A stretch of 64,000 nt of DNA from Pelobates cultripes (taxonomy: Eukaryota > Chordata > Amphibia > Anura > Pelobatidae), in assembly GCA_933207985.1 (NCBI GenBank), contig OW240913.1:278592436-278656435 (forward strand). Reading direction: 5' to 3'. Shown piece after piece: positions 1 through 12,040 of this stretch. How positions within the stretch are numbered: position 1 is the first letter of the stretch; each line of letters begins with the position of its first letter. The notes beneath the pieces are model-generated. The model saw only the letters and a program-made list of their open reading frames with translations, made no database searches and was not told the origin of the DNA. A program made the translations under genes and the position numbers.

Positions 1-1728
1 CATATATAGCAGTATAAAGCTAATAGTATTATGATATTTACAGTTTAAATGCCATGCAGAACTTGAAAAATAACAAAATGTCTTAACTATTTAACTTTAA
101 AAAAAATATATTTACATTAAATTATGTTGCATATACAAATATTAGATATGAAATGAAAGCCCTCTTTGTCCTGAACAAAATTATATATGATAGGTGTGGG
201 TGCATTTAAAATGAAACAGGTGAATTATGGTTGAACTGACTTGTAGCTGAAATTCTAGGTTTTGTTTACATTTTGTTTTGATCAGAAAGTGTACAGTTGG
301 AGCCGTCCTTAAGGGGTTAAATAGGCTCCAAGAGCATGGAATGTATAGATGAATGAAGTATTCATTCAAAATTATTTTTACTGACTAAGAATGAGTCATG
401 CATCTGTTCCATATATTCCAAGAATTATGATGAAAAAAAATACAAACTTTTTTTACATGTCAACATCGAAAATTCCAAGGACAAATTCCTTGACGAAAAC
501 AGCACAATAAATGGAAATATGTGTTTTGCAAACAATAATCATTCAGCTTTCAAAGTTCATGAAGCCACAAAAAAAAAGTAAATCAGGTGTACATCCACAA
601 CAGATAGGCAGGGCTTCTTAAAAAGGACTGTTCTATCTGTAAAGCTGGACAAAAGAGGCTAGAGTGAGGATGATCAAAAGAAAGAGTGTTGCTATCCACA
701 AAGGGAATTGCATATATTTCTTAAACTGGATGAGTCAAGGTTATTGGAATGAGTGTTATGCACGTATGGTACATCGATTTAAGAGCAACAAACCACATGA
801 TAGCTTATGATTCATTATTCATAGAAAATCGTGTGATTTTATCTGAACCTTGCTAATGTTCTTTTAGGAATTATAACTGGCCTTATTTACTTGGCTGTAC
901 ATTCACCATAGCATTCATGAAATAAAATAGGTTAAAAGCACAATTGAAGATTATGCTAGCTTTAGTGTACTGATAATCTTAATTTTAATAATGACAGGAG
1001 GTGAGTATTTTGCATCAACTCTCTTTAATTCCACAGCAGCAAAGAAAAAACATAAAGAATAAAGAACCAATCAATCAACAGCAGAGTATATAAGGGTCAT
1101 ATTGAACTAAGCTCTTCCTCCTTCTTGAAGCGACATCCAGGACAACAAAGAACGAGAACACAAGGGATATCCAGAATCACACGGGAACCCGAAACAGCAC
1201 CCAACAAGAATCCTGAAGTTAATTACACTGAAAAGAGAATAGGACATAGGTTAGGCACTAATTCAAAGACTGTCAAAAGCAACAAAATATCACTTGATAT
1301 ATAAAACACAGTATAGAGAGCGCAAAAAAGTATAAAATAAATAAAAAATAAATAAAACAGTGAACTTTCTAAAACAATGTTCCAAATTCGATTGTTCACA
1401 AGAAAAATAGAAAAAAGCTGCTAATTACATCAAAAACCTTCCCAAAGTTTTTAAATATCCCATAGGACAAAGAAATAAAAATAAATACGAAATCAGCGCT
1501 TAGTGGGTAAGTCCCTATTGGTTAAAAAAGGGTCCAGCACAACCAAATAGTCATTCAATGCAGAGTTTCAGTTCCAATGTTCTATAGGGGGTATTTCCAA
1601 ATTTCACAGGGATTGATTTCTGTAACAATGGCACATATAGCAAATCTGTATCCTTATGTGTGTCCAGACCTTTAAAAAAAGGAAACTGACATAGCGTAAA
1701 AACGTTACAGTTTTATTCCCATATGTTT
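1..1728. other. AT-rich non-coding stretch
   Basis: No gene or intact element is recognised. A short CCTTAAGGGGTTAA motif near 308-321 matches the terminal motif of the small palindromic MITEs at 11961 and 14383, so it is probably an old remnant. Open frames are short and lack coding character. Confidence 0.6.
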
Positions 1729-2189
1729 AAAAAACCCCCTAAGAGAAACTCTTACAATGCGATATTGTGAATCTTATTTCTAAGATTCACAGTTATAGCA
1801 AATTAAAACAAAGTATCAATGGAAGGATGAGATGTTACCGCTCCGTGAATAGATAGTTCGAACTGATCCTGTGCACTTGGATCCGTCCTTCACAAGAATG
1901 CCGACTTCCAGATACTGCTGTGCTGTGGTGTATTCAAAAGTCCTGCCAAAAAACACATCTTGTGTTTTTTGGCGGGACTTTTGAATACACCACAGCACAG
2001 CAGTATCTGGAAGTCGGCATTCTTGTGAAGGACGGATCCAAGTGCACAGGATCAGTTCGAACTATCTATTCACGGAGCGGTAACATCTCATCCTTCCATT
2101 GATACTTTGTTTTAATTTGCTATAACTGTGAATCTTAGAAATAAGATTCACAATATCGCATTGTAAGAGTTTCTCTTAGGGGGGTTTTT
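1729..2189. repeat. Near-perfect foldback palindrome, about 229-bp arms, 3-nt loop
   Basis: Seen directly: 1729-1957 is the reverse complement of 1961-2189, separated only by TCT at 1958-1960. By eye there is one substitution (T at 1944 against the C-type partner) and one base of difference in the terminal C/G run. Smaller hairpins lie inside each arm, for example GTGAATCTTA...TAAGATTCAC and AAGAG-AAA-CTCTT. No target-site duplication is visible at the outer edges and the flanks do not match. A 60-codon frame occurs twice because the arms are identical; I do not regard it as a gene. It could be a foldback element, a young palindromic rearrangement, or an assembly artefact from a hairpin read. 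Confidence 0.95.
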
Positions 2190-3100
2190 AGCTACCAGGT
2201 CCATTTACGTGGTTTCGACAATGGGGAGTCCATTACAATTTGTAAATGCTATGGTCCAACCATGTGGATGTGCCGATTCGAACTGATTGAATGCAAAATA
2301 AATTTTCCTGTTAAAAAAACAAGAAGTCTATACGAGAGTATCTTTTATGGATGGTTGAGTAGTGAGTGTAACCCTTAGTTTAGGGGTTTTTGACTCTCCA
2401 GCAATCTATCAGTCTGAGTGTGAGGAGGGACCGGTGTATGCTTCTCAGGGCACTCTGAGGAACGCTGCTGAGGAGTCCAGGATGGGGCACATTGAGACAT
2501 TGAAATCCCCACCTATCCAGAAGGTGGCCAACAATGTCTTACGGCATATGCCTCAATAGAGGTACAGCACTTCAATATGGGGGTGACTGATTATAAACAC
2601 TGTGGTTAACGTACCTGTGGTGTATTACCAAACTTTATAAATTATGTGCGCATACACATATAAACTCTGGTCCGTCTACTTTAACAAATATTCATTCAGA
2701 GAAAAAAAACAACAACAACATACAAATAATGTCACACAATCTAACTAAAACAACAACAACAACCACAATCTAACTAACTGACAATAACAACTAAACCTTA
2801 TAAAGTCATTAGATCCCACTCACAGTTCACCATGATAATAATTAACCCATGTCTGCTCAGTAGCAAAGCCAAGAAGGAACAGGGAGGAATGGAGATAGGG
2901 GGGGAGTGGTTCTCTCTTTCCTGACTTGTAAAGGTATTGAATTACCTAATTACCATACCAAAGGGTAAAGCACATGACCTCTGGTCACCATATTAGTTTA
3001 ATGTAGATGGCATACGGGGTGGGAGGGGTCACCCAGTCATGCAGGAATACAAAAAAAAAATAAAGAAGTGGGCCCACTTCCTTTGAAGAGTCATCTCATT
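2190..3100. other. Non-coding stretch with a short unexplained open frame
   Basis: A 65-codon frame (2362-2559, plus) has a protein-like composition (SPAIYQSECEEGPVYASQG) but matches no family I recognise and may be a transposon remnant. 2700-2765 is AAC-rich simple sequence. Otherwise nothing is seen. Confidence 0.4.
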
Positions 3101-3440
3101 TTTACACTTCTTTATATTGCAAATTCTGTTTAATTGCAAATGTCTTATCTCCTGCTCTGTTAATAGCTTTCTGGACCCTGCTGGAGCCTCCTGTGTGTGA
3201 TTTAAAGTACAATTTAAAGAACAGGAGATGAAAACTTTTAAAGTAGGTTACATCTGATTGAAAATGAAACCATTTTGGTTTCATGCAAGCTGTGTCAGTC
3301 ACAGCCAGGGGAGGTGTGGCGAGGGCTGCATTAATATAAACAAAAGTAATTTAGCTCCTAAATTGTAGTGAAATGTGATCTATACAGCAAAACTGCTTCA
3401 GTAAGCTAAAGTTGTTTTGGTGACTATAGTATCCCTTTAA
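3101..3440 (-). mobile_element. T2/Kolobok-type MITE, one end recognised
   Basis: Read on the minus strand the sequence starts TTAAAGGGATACTATAGTC at 3440, fitting the TTAAAGGRR end and TTAA target described for Xenopus T2 (Kolobok-type) elements. The adjacent ACAACTTTAGCTTA module recurs at 15.9 and 54.07 kb. The opposite end was not found, so the left boundary is approximate. It is non-coding. Confidence 0.65.
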
Positions 3441-5387
3441 GGGAAAATAAATAACGTCACCCCAGGGTTCTGAAGATATTCTTAAAAAAGACGCGCTCTT
3501 GTGGCTTGTTGTATTTTCCAAAAGATGTTACTGTCACGTATCTTATTTTTATAGCCTACCATAAACCCTAAATGGATCTTTATCTTAGGGATGATGTCAT
3601 TAAAAAGGTAGGCTATTACAAAACAATATGATAATAAATCCAATTTATTTTGCAAAAATTACATTTTATCACTAAGTGTTCAAAAAAGGAACATTTTAGT
3701 TGTGATTTGCATAGCTCAAGATTTCACTCACAAAGGGACTGATAAGTGGTAGTAAACACTAAAGGGACATATTCATGCTCCTAGTCATTTTAGCAATGAA
3801 GCCATACATGTTTTCTCCATTGATCCATTTTCTAAATAAGCAGAGAGAAAGGTTTCAACAGAAAATGAATCACGCATTCACCAACGTTTTAATACATTTT
3901 TTACACTGTCATTTCATCCTTTAAGTCCTGGTACTTAGCATTTAGAGTAGAAATTTATTTGGCTTGGTTTAAAAACTTTTAGCAAACATTCACATTCAGT
4001 TTACCCACATTCCTTTAAAACATTTTTATTGTAACCATGGCCACTTACCAACTAGAAATTATATCAGGTTGAGAAGAAACACAAACTGAAATGCAGTAAA
4101 ATCGTGTGCAATTAAAAACAAACACATAATACAAATCTGGTTACTTACTAAGCATCCAATTTTTGGCATGTCCACATGCTCCATTATTGTAGGAATATCT
4201 CCACCAATAACCATGAGTGGCAAAGGGAGGGAGATGGACGCTTGCCACTTTCATCTCCCCTCTTCTTTTATAGTTATTATTTGAAGGCCACATGATCATC
4301 ACTTGTGTAAGGGTCAGGGCAGGGGAAGTACTACTTGCAAGTCTTCCACCTTTTGTTGTATTTAGGACTCCAACTCATGGGTGCTGATTGGAGAGACAAT
4401 GGCATGTCCCCTCATATTGCAGTTATTCTGCTTTGACCAAATGTACACTGCAACAGCATTTCCACATGCCTTCATTAGCAATGGCTGCCCAGTCACCACT
4501 TATATTAACCTCCCTCCCCTGTTTGGCAGTGGAGGTGGAACTAAGGAGGACCGTAGACTGGTCCACCCCTATTCTGATGCCCCATCTATAAAAAGTTAAT
4601 CAGCTGGAGGCTGGTTTCCATTTAGAAGATGTACCTCCACCCATGGCATGTCAGATGTGACCATAAGGAAATATTTGATCATCCCATAAGTTATATGAGG
4701 CTTTTAGCATTGCTAGAGGGTTAATAGTTCAGATTTTAACAATTTGGACTTGTAGCATATTCCCTCCATTCAGTGTTAAACCATTTTTGGTAGTTGAACT
4801 CTAAATGTGGGTCACTGGCCATGCACAGTCTTGGCCCTCACTAGATATATAACTAAGGCAGAGGTTACGCTCTTCCTTAACCATCCCAATTCATACTAGC
4901 AATGTGATAGGTCAAATATAGTCAGCTGACACTCTCAGTCACATTAGCTCAAGCAATACAGATGGAAAAGGGTTTGGATGATTTTTACAAATCCAGACCA
5001 GGAGACGGGAGCATTTGAACTTTAGTGAATAACCAAAAGGCATAACTAAACTGGATTATACATATATTTAATATCTACTTCTCAACAATTCAAATGGTCA
5101 CAGAAGTACCCTACTGTTTGTATAAGCAGATTTGAACAACACGAAAATACAGAAAAAAGCATGAAACACATACATAGTAAATTCAAAGTGTAATTTCAAA
5201 CTGTATTTTTTATTTTGTAAGGCTGCATAAATGAATTTAGAAAAATGGCTTAAATATATGTAGAGGCTGGAAAAAATAATTTTTTAATTAATGTTTTGTT
5301 ATTCAGTTGTCATTATTTTTTGGCTTAGTTAAAATTAGTTTATGCCACTGTAAACTATTTTGTTATATTCAGATCTAGGGACAACTT
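3441..5387. other. Non-coding, with diverged T2-like fragments
   Basis: The part from about 4755 to 4970 shares phrases with the 26317 element (a CAATTCAT...GTGATAGG block followed by GTCAGCTGACACTC), so it is an older relative. An imperfect inverted pair TAGCCTACC/GGTAGGCTA lies at 3553 and 3608. The overlapping short frames at 4381-4599 are not convincing genes. Confidence 0.5.
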
Positions 5388-6250
5388 ACACTCATCAGCT
5401 ACAACATTAATCCCCTGACAGGTAAAATGAATAACATTGATTATATTGTTACAATGGCACGTGTCAAGGGGTGGTATATATTAGCAGCAAGTGAACAGTG
5501 AGTTTTTGAATTTCATGTGCTGGAAACAGTAAAATATTAATAGTGATGGCTAGATGACTAGGTCAAAGCATCTCCAAAATAACAAGTGTTGTGGGATGTT
5601 CCCAGTATGCAGTGGTTAGTACCTACCAAATGTCGAACAAGGAAGGACAACCGATGAACCGGCTTCAAGGTCATGGGCGCCCCAGGCTCATCGATGCAAG
5701 TGGGGAGCGAAGGCAAGCCGGTCTTCACACAGAAGAGCACTGTAGCTAAAATTGCTGAAAAATTTAATGCTGGCCATGGTAGAAACACATAGTCCATCGC
5801 AGATTGCTGCTTATGGGGCTGCATAGCTGCAGTCCAGTCAGAAATTGCCCTCAGTGGTGATGTAAGCATCAGAACTGGACCATGGAGCAATGAAAGAAGG
5901 TTTTTGGTCTGACGAAACATGCTTTTAGCTCAGGTGGATGCCTGGGTGCATGTGCATAATTTACTTGGGGAGAGAGATGTTATGCTCTGGGCAATGTTCT
6001 GCTAGGAAACATTGTGTCATGGTATTCATTTGGATGTTACTTTGACATGTATCACCTACCTAGAGATTGTTGCAGACCGCATACATCCCTGTATGGCAAT
6101 GGTGGCCTCTGATAGCAGTTGACTCTTTCACAAGGATAATGTAACCAGCCACACTGCAAAATTGTTCAGGAACAGTTTTAGGAACATGACAAAGAGTTTA
6201 AGCTATTGCCTTGGCCTCCAAATTCCACAGACCTCAAACCGACGACTCAT
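5388..6250 (+). pseudogene. Tc1/mariner-type transposon, dead and 3'-truncated
   Basis: The left end ACACTCATCAGCTACAACAT resembles the terminal repeat of a Tc1 family widespread in fish and frogs. The translated body keeps recognisable blocks on the plus strand: an HTH-like stretch (QSISK...VGCSQYAVVSTYQ), GHGRPRLIDASGERRQ, QNWTMEQ, LGNVLLGN, a degraded second catalytic block (HKDNVTSHTAKLF) and WPPNSTDLKPT. Several stops and frameshifts break it. It ends abruptly at a T2-type TTAAAGGGAT end at 6251, so the 3' terminus is lost or displaced. Related ends lie at 18517-18592 and 36565-36765. Confidence 0.85.
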
Positions 6251-6630
6251 TTAAAGGGATAATATTAACACCCAACCTTCTTCTATCTTAATTAACTGGT
6301 CTGACTGCAGTGCCCCTACTGTTTTGCTCCTTTAATGTGAAACATTGTCGTTTTGGAGATATTTTGTGTTTTGCAGATAAAATTAACATCCAACCTTCTT
6401 CTATCTTAATTAACTGGTCTGTCTGCAGTGCCCCTACTGTTTTGTTCCTTTAATGTAAAATATTGTCGTTTTGGAGATATTTTGTGTTTTGCAGGGAAAA
6501 AACACAAGTCCAGTTGCTGTCCACATTAAGTACACAGTGCTTAATTTTAAATCAATTTTAAATACAAAATAAGGGAAGAAATAATATGTTTTAGTACTAA
6601 TGTAATTGACTTACTTACCTGTCCATTTAA
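6251..6630. mobile_element. Candidate T2-type MITE inserted in Tc1
   Basis: The left end TTAAAGGGAT abuts the broken Tc1 body. A possible right end is GTCCATTTAA at 6621-6630, which matches the terminal motif imperfectly. It contains a 118-bp tandem dimer. The right boundary is inference. Confidence 0.4.
6259..6494 (+). repeat. 118-bp tandem dimer
   Basis: Two head-to-tail copies with period 118 (ATTAACACCCAACC at 6264 and ATTAACATCCAACC at 6382), each ending in GATATTTTGTGTTTTGCAG. A few substitutions separate them. No coding meaning is apparent. Confidence 0.85.
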
Positions 6631-6634
6631 TTTA

Positions 6635-6925
6635 CAGTATGTAGGGAGGACTAAACATCTCCTTTATAAAAGAAATAGGGATCACATCTATAACATCAAG
6701 AGAGCAGTGGAAAGTCACAGAGTTTCAGACCACTATAAAATTGTGGATAATCAAGATCCAAGTGGTGTTAAATTTCTAGGTATTAAAATAGTCTTTAAAT
6801 ACTGGAGAGGAGGGGCTTTATTAGGAAAATTGGACAGGAAGAAATGAACAGTATTTTTTATTTAAATACTTTGGATCCTGCTGGACTGGATATTGATTTT
6901 GATGTATTACATTTTTTTGCAAGTA
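6635..6925 (+). pseudogene. Penelope-like element, GIY-YIG endonuclease tail
   Basis: Plus-strand translation gives LQYVGRTKHLLYKRNRDHI, then RVSDHYK, DPSGVKFLGI, KYWRGGALLGKL and a degraded end resembling the usual L.PAGLN..D. This is the C-terminal GIY-YIG nuclease of a PLE, which nicks target DNA for retrotransposition. The RT domain upstream is absent, so it is a 5'-truncated or interrupted copy, and stops follow the WRGG region. It lies immediately after the candidate T2 insertion. Confidence 0.85.
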
Positions 6926-7339
6926 TTGAATTTTCGGTAATTTAAGCAAGGATATATCTTTATTATTAAAAAAAATGTATAATTCTTTATTTTTGCTCAC
7001 CTCACTGTCATGAGAAAAGCAGTATGTTGTCTGAAAAATAGAAAGAAAGTAACAATACTGGATTCAAGAATAAAATAACAGACTTTGTACAGTTAGCATC
7101 TTAACAGCTAGGTAAGTGTATTTAGGGTTATAGGAAAGCCTGGGCATACTTGTAATGAGCAGAAAGTTGGGTGGCCTCAGGATAGGCCTATAGTAGGTCA
7201 CTTCAAATTTACCATGCAATATTACGAGTTTTGACTCTTTGTATTCTAGGGTAGGAGGGTATGCATATGGAGGTCATTAATAAAATGATAAAAACCAGAA
7301 TGGTTAGAATAGCGTTTGTGTGTAATCCTCTCATGGACT
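6926..7339. other. Non-coding stretch
   Basis: AT-rich sequence without a recognisable gene or repeat boundary. It may include PLE 3' sequence. Confidence 0.5.
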
Positions 7340-8183
7340 AGGCTAGCATCCGGATTATGACCTTGCAGGTGACTTTGCAGCTGATGGGACTTAGGATGTT
7401 AGATGAGTCACAATTAGTTTTACGCCTCTGGGTAAAGCTAGGCTGAGTGAGTGGTCGCCACCGATACAGAGGTGGGGGATTGGGTAGCACTGGAAAATAA
7501 GCCCTAATGACAAACAAATAACTATAACTTAAAACATAATAATAAAACCAACAAATCAGGTTGTGGTTGCTGCGTAGGTGTCCAATGGGACAAAGGGGGT
7601 GACTTTCGCCATGTCCCATTTATGTGTCGGTGCTGGGGAGCCGCATGGGCCAGGCCTGGCCATAGAGTCCTGTGGGAGGGCCAGGGTCTCTAATTCGATC
7701 AGATCTCGAACCGAGTGGGTGACATCTCCCTGCAGGACCTGCAGTATTCTCAGGGAGCGCCATCGGTATCTAATGTAGTATTGCCACAAGGGGAAAATTT
7801 CTCCATTTCAGGGTGTCCCCGGAGAGGTCAGCATAAGATGTAAGCTACATATTCTCGAACTTGAATGGTGAGGTTATTTTGTTGCGGCGCCGTGCATCTT
7901 CCAGAAGAGCAAATTGTTGCTCAAAGGTGAGCTGTTGTTTTTTAAGGTACTGCACTTTCAAGAGAGGCGAGCTGTTGTGACTGCTGTTTGGATACCATTT
8001 CCACTGTCCTTATGCGACCCACAAGTATGGTTTTCTGGAGACCCTCAAGTAATTCCTTCAGAGTGGCCGTGGTCACAGGCTGGAAGTCAGCACACCTGCC
8101 TGAGGTTGAGGAGGAACTGGCAAGGTAGTTGTCCCCATGTCCAGCTCTGAGGAGCCTGAGAAGTCGTTGAAGTCAGCGGCCAT
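7340..8183 (-). pseudogene. L1-type ORF1 remnant
   Basis: On the minus strand a start at 8183 gives MAADFNDFSGSSELDMGTTT, then a coiled-coil-like tract and FEQQFALLEDARRRNKI, the point where the RRM domain of L1 ORF1p normally begins (LED..RRNN). Much of the RRM is missing; the C-terminal block resumes as DLSGDTLKWR...IRYRWRSLRILQ and DVTHSVRDL, typical of the ORF1p C-terminal domain. There are frameshifts and stops. The product would be the RNA-binding nucleic-acid chaperone of the L1 RNP. It is dead here. The downstream part to 7340 is less certain. Confidence 0.65.
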
Positions 8184-8399
8184 CTTTGGCCCGCTCACGC
8201 CATGCGCTTGTCTCAGGAGACCCTTGATATTCATGCCCATCCTGGGCTTGTTGGCTTTTGTTTTTTAGTCTTGCGAACCATCATGGGTATGTGTGCCAGT
8301 GTCTTTTGAAAATTGCTTTTGATATGTCAACCTGAATCCATACCCCAAGATGGCATAACAACAGATATAAGGGAAATGATCCTAGAAAACTAGAAGTCG

Positions 8400-9112
8400 T
8401 TGACAAGCGGAAGATCACTGGAAAGCAACCACCAGACCGCATACTAGCTGCAGTTAATGAAGCATTGTCCACAATCCCATCCTGCACCATCACATCCTGT
8501 CACAGCATTAGTGGTCGTCCAGCTACTTGACTACAAGATCAGGCTCAAAGAGAAGCAATTCCCATCATGGAGACTACGACTGGAAGCCAAGATAAAGACA
8601 GCATGTCAACTTAACAGAGGTAGAAAGATCAAAAATAGATCAATTCTGTGGAAGTACAAGGATATGCCTGTACCGGAGGCGCTGGAAACAGCTAAGTGTC
8701 CCCAACTACCGACCAATAACCTGCCTCCCCACAACATGGTCTCATAGCCTCAAAGCATCATAGCCTCCAAGATCCAAGGGTATATGAGTCAAAATATGAG
8801 CAATACTCAGAAAGGGATTGAAAACAACACTAGAGGATCAAAACACAAACTACTGTTAGACCAAGCAGTCACAAGGGATTCTAAGACCAAACAGACCAAT
8901 CTCAAATACAAGGTCAGCAAAGACAATAAGAGCCTTCACCAAGAACTCAATGTGCAAGTGGAAAACAACTCTAGAAGCCAATTCCAGGACAATAAATCAA
9001 GTGAACATCAAATGTGGTATATTCCAAGGTTATGCGCTATCCCCAATGCTGTTCTGCATAGGCCTCAATCCCCTTAGCCAAATCATCAAGAAGAGTGGAT
9101 ACTCAGTGGATA
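8400..9112 (+). pseudogene. Dong/R4-like LINE reverse transcriptase remnant
   Basis: Plus-strand frames contain WRLRLEAKIKTACQL, VPEALETAK, KHKLLLDQAVTRDSKTKQTNL and, at 9020-9090 after a frameshift, FQGYALSPMLFCIGLNPLS. The last block corresponds to the RT motif usually read as GIFQGDSLSPLLFC, and the middle blocks match the N-terminal and palm-entry regions of the R4/Dong (Rex6) clade. Frameshifts, a degraded Asp position (D to A in QGYALSP) and the absence of the YADD region make it inactive. Family assignment is from recalled motifs; I am fairly confident of a site-specific-type LINE RT and less so of the exact clade. Confidence 0.65.
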
Positions 9113-9169
9113 CTCAGTAAATAAAAAAATAAAAAAATGAAATAATTTTTTTTTATTAAAATGAACCCT

Positions 9170-9755
9170 CTACTCGACCTCCCCATGTACTCACCGATCA
9201 CCGCTATTCCCCCACCGGTGATTGGTCTTCTTCTCAGGGGAGACTGTCTGGGCTCAGCCCAGACAGTAACCCTTAAAGTTCTCCGTACACATATTCTTAA
9301 ATTGCTATGTGTCAAAAAATCACCAATTATTATTTTTTTTTTATTTGGCCTAGATTGTTGGTTAAAAGAGTCAAAATACCCCAAGTTTAATACCTTAGGT
9401 TGTCTTCTTTTAAAAAATATATCCATGTGAAGGGTTATTCAGGGATTCCTGACAGATATCAGTGTTACAATATAACTTGCATTCATTTCTAATCTCAAGA
9501 CAAAATTTAGAAACTATTTAGTATGGGTGTTTTTTTGGGGTTGTAGATGCGTAATAGATTTTGGGGGTTAAAGTTATAAAAAGTGTGGGTTTTTTTTTAA
9601 TTTTTTCATCATACTTTATCATTTGTTTTATAGTAAATTATATGAAATGATGAAAATAATGGTATCTTTACACAAACACCGCAGAAATGTAGAAAGGGCC
9701 CTAATCCTTAACGGTAAGAAAATTGAAAAACTGTCTGGTCACTAAGGGGTTAAAT
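9170..9755. repeat. Dispersed frog repeat ending in an AAGGGGTTAA motif
   Basis: Contains phrases I recognise as dispersed in frog genomes (GGGGTTGTAGATGCGTAATAG; ATGATGAAAATAATGGTATC; CACAAACACCGCAGAAATG) and ends with CACTAAGGGGTTAA near 9744-9755, the same terminal motif as the 80-bp MITEs at 11961. A palindromic CTGTCTGGGC/TCAGCCCAGACAG sits at 9245-9268. The start is approximate. Confidence 0.55.
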
Positions 9756-11599
9756 GACAAATAAAAGGAGACTGATTGTATTTTTGTCAAAGCAGTTTCT
9801 CAAAAATACAACACAATGAAAAACTAATGTTTTCATATTGACATAATGCTCACATAAAATACAGTTACATCAAACTTCTTCACAATATAGTACCTTGTAG
9901 ACTGGTGGTTGCAACCACAGAAAATACCTGTGATGTTCTAGGCTGCCATAAGAAAACCATATAGTTTGACCTCTGGAGATTTATGCTTTATGGTGTGGAG
10001 AAGAGGGGTTTGACATTTGTTTTTATGATATAAAAAAAAGCACTGAAGCGGAATGTGGAAAGAAAGCAGAACTTTCTGGGTTAAATTATGTTTTACATTG
10101 TTTTATAATACAAAATAAAAATTAGCAGATGCATAGGAATTTTAAAGGGAAACCTATAGTCCTGAAAAAAAAAATCAATCTTCGTTTTGAAACTGTAGGT
10201 TCCCTCCTATTGCTGTCTACATCCCCTCTCCCTCGTTTGCTAGAAAAAAATAAAGTTTAATAAAGATTACTTACCTAATTTACAGTGCCAAGACTCAACC
10301 TTTGGAGCCACCTGCTACATCTTTGAAGATGTCAGCATGCCTGGTGATGTATTCCGTGATCTCCTCCAATCCAATACTTCCAATATAGAAGCATTGGATT
10401 GGAGAAATGAACAAGAGATTGGACAAACAAAAGAGATTTACATTTTTTAACCTTTCTTCATAACTAAAGTGCTCCATTCCTTTTATCAATTTTGTTGCTT
10501 GTCTTGTTTTACAATAATACTACACATGCAATAATTAGTTCTCCAATAAAAGAATGAGTATATCATCACAAATTACAATAGAATACATTTAAAAAATAAC
10601 TAAGAAAACACATCATTGCCACCCCAGTGGTAATACAATATTAGTAAGAAAAATTCTAAATAATTATGCAATAATAGGTTAACTCAATCTAAAATACAAT
10701 AAAGCAGACAATATGATCATAAAAACAACCACAAATTGCACATTTGCACTTAATAAAATTATATGATGTGAACTTATATCTCAAAAACTTTAAATAGAAA
10801 AACAAACTAATTTATGTTTTTATTCTAAAAACAAATTACAATAATTGAAGTGGACATGACCAGGTCAAATAATAAGATCTTGTTACAACATAAAATTGGC
10901 ATTGATAAAAAAAAAAGTAACATCTCCTGCCAACACTTACTGTAATTTAGAGATTTATATGTGTTCCATATTTCCTGGAAATGTTAGAAAATAGAAGGGC
11001 ACCCATATCAATAATAAATAAGGTATGTAGTCTGAGAGACAAGCAATCAATAAAACAGTGCTCAAGAACAAAAAAAAAACCAAAACACTGTTTTCCATCA
11101 AGGCTAATCAGTACATCAAAATAAATGCTAACTCAGGCGTACACAAATATACTATAAAACATAATATTTATTACAAATTTAAACTTACAAAACACCATCA
11201 GATGACAAGTACAAAACTGCAAAAGGAAAATACCAATATAGCCAAATACATTAATGTAAAAGACTCAAAATGGCTCCTGGTTTATGAAGAAAGTAAGTGT
11301 GGCAAGCTGCATTTTATCCTACTGCATCAGATTCACCACAAGAAGATCCTAAAGAATGAGAGGGACATCCTGCACAATAGTCCCAATGCTGCTCCCATGA
11401 GAGCCATATGTTTATATTTGGCTCCTGGTTTGTGAGTACCTGATCCCCTTTCTTATTTTCCTTTATATATCTATTGACAATATTACACTATATTGTTCTA
11501 TATTTTTTGTAGATGCCTCAAGTAGTGTGATTCACCTACTATATATATATTGCTGCTTGTACCTGTGCTACAGTCAAGATAAATTGACATCTACCCTGT
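9756..11599. other. AT-rich non-coding stretch with a T2-type end
   Basis: TTAAAGGGAAACCTATAGTC at 10142 is a T2-type end; its body appears to run to roughly 10300-10400. The part 10340-10400 has a local inverted repeat (CTCCAATCCAAT / ATTGGATTGGAG). The stretch before 11600 may be PLE 3' sequence. The 125-codon frame at 11058-11435 is low-complexity and Lys/Asn-rich; I do not support it as a gene. Confidence 0.5.
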
Positions 11600-11612
11600 T
11601 TGTTAACCATTG

Positions 11613-11855
11613 TTAATTCCTAGTGTTCCTAAATTCAAAGGATCTCCTCCTCACCATGGGATTGTACATTTTTGTATACCTGTAAATTTTAGACAGCCTG
11701 TGTTGTTGTTTTTTTGATGTATTAAATAAATGTTTAGATTCTGTGTGGTTCTGATACCCGTTTTTGGTATCAAAATTACCAAATGTTGCCATATTACGGC
11801 AATGTTCTGATGTTCTGGTTTTGAGATTTCTAGATGTCATACCAAGGTATTCCAC
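11613..11855 (-). pseudogene. GIY-YIG endonuclease part of the minus-strand PLE
   Basis: Contains VEYLGMTSRNLKTRTSEHCRNM, with YLG as the second half of the GIY-YIG signature and the conserved Arg/His-containing helix, then NHTESKHLF and a basic tail MVRRRSFEF. Upstream in another frame is CAIQ...YWSVLVEY, the region that normally reads as a CPCG-containing lead-in. This is the nicking nuclease domain of PLEs. It is separated from the RT region by the MITE at 11961-12040 and by stops. Confidence 0.8.
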
Positions 11856-11960
11856 AAGGACACTCCAGTAGGTAGATTAAATGTTTTGTATTGCACATGA
11901 TAAAATCTTTTATTTTATACGTTTTATTTGTAATATTAGGTGCAAAATGTGTAGTCTTGT

Positions 11961-12040
11961 TTAACCCCTTAAGGACCAAACTCCTCGAATAAAAGGGAAT
12001 CATGACATGTCACACATGTCATGTGTCCTTAAGGGGTTAA
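11961..12040. mobile_element. 80-bp palindromic mini-MITE, copy 1
   Basis: Begins TTAACCCCTTAAGGACCAAA and ends GTCCTTAAGGGGTTAA, with the internal palindromic core CATGACATGTCACACATGTC. The ends are inverted repeats with outer TTAA. It interrupts the PLE between the KCGVCKTTQGSA block and the GIY-YIG domain. Confidence 0.9.

Noticed and set aside
1816..2102. Duplicated 60-codon gene
   Set aside because: The same frame on both strands is explained by the palindrome; no start context, domain or further copy.
4381..4599. 72-codon open frame
   Set aside because: Overlapping frame of similar length, T2-like surroundings, no motif.
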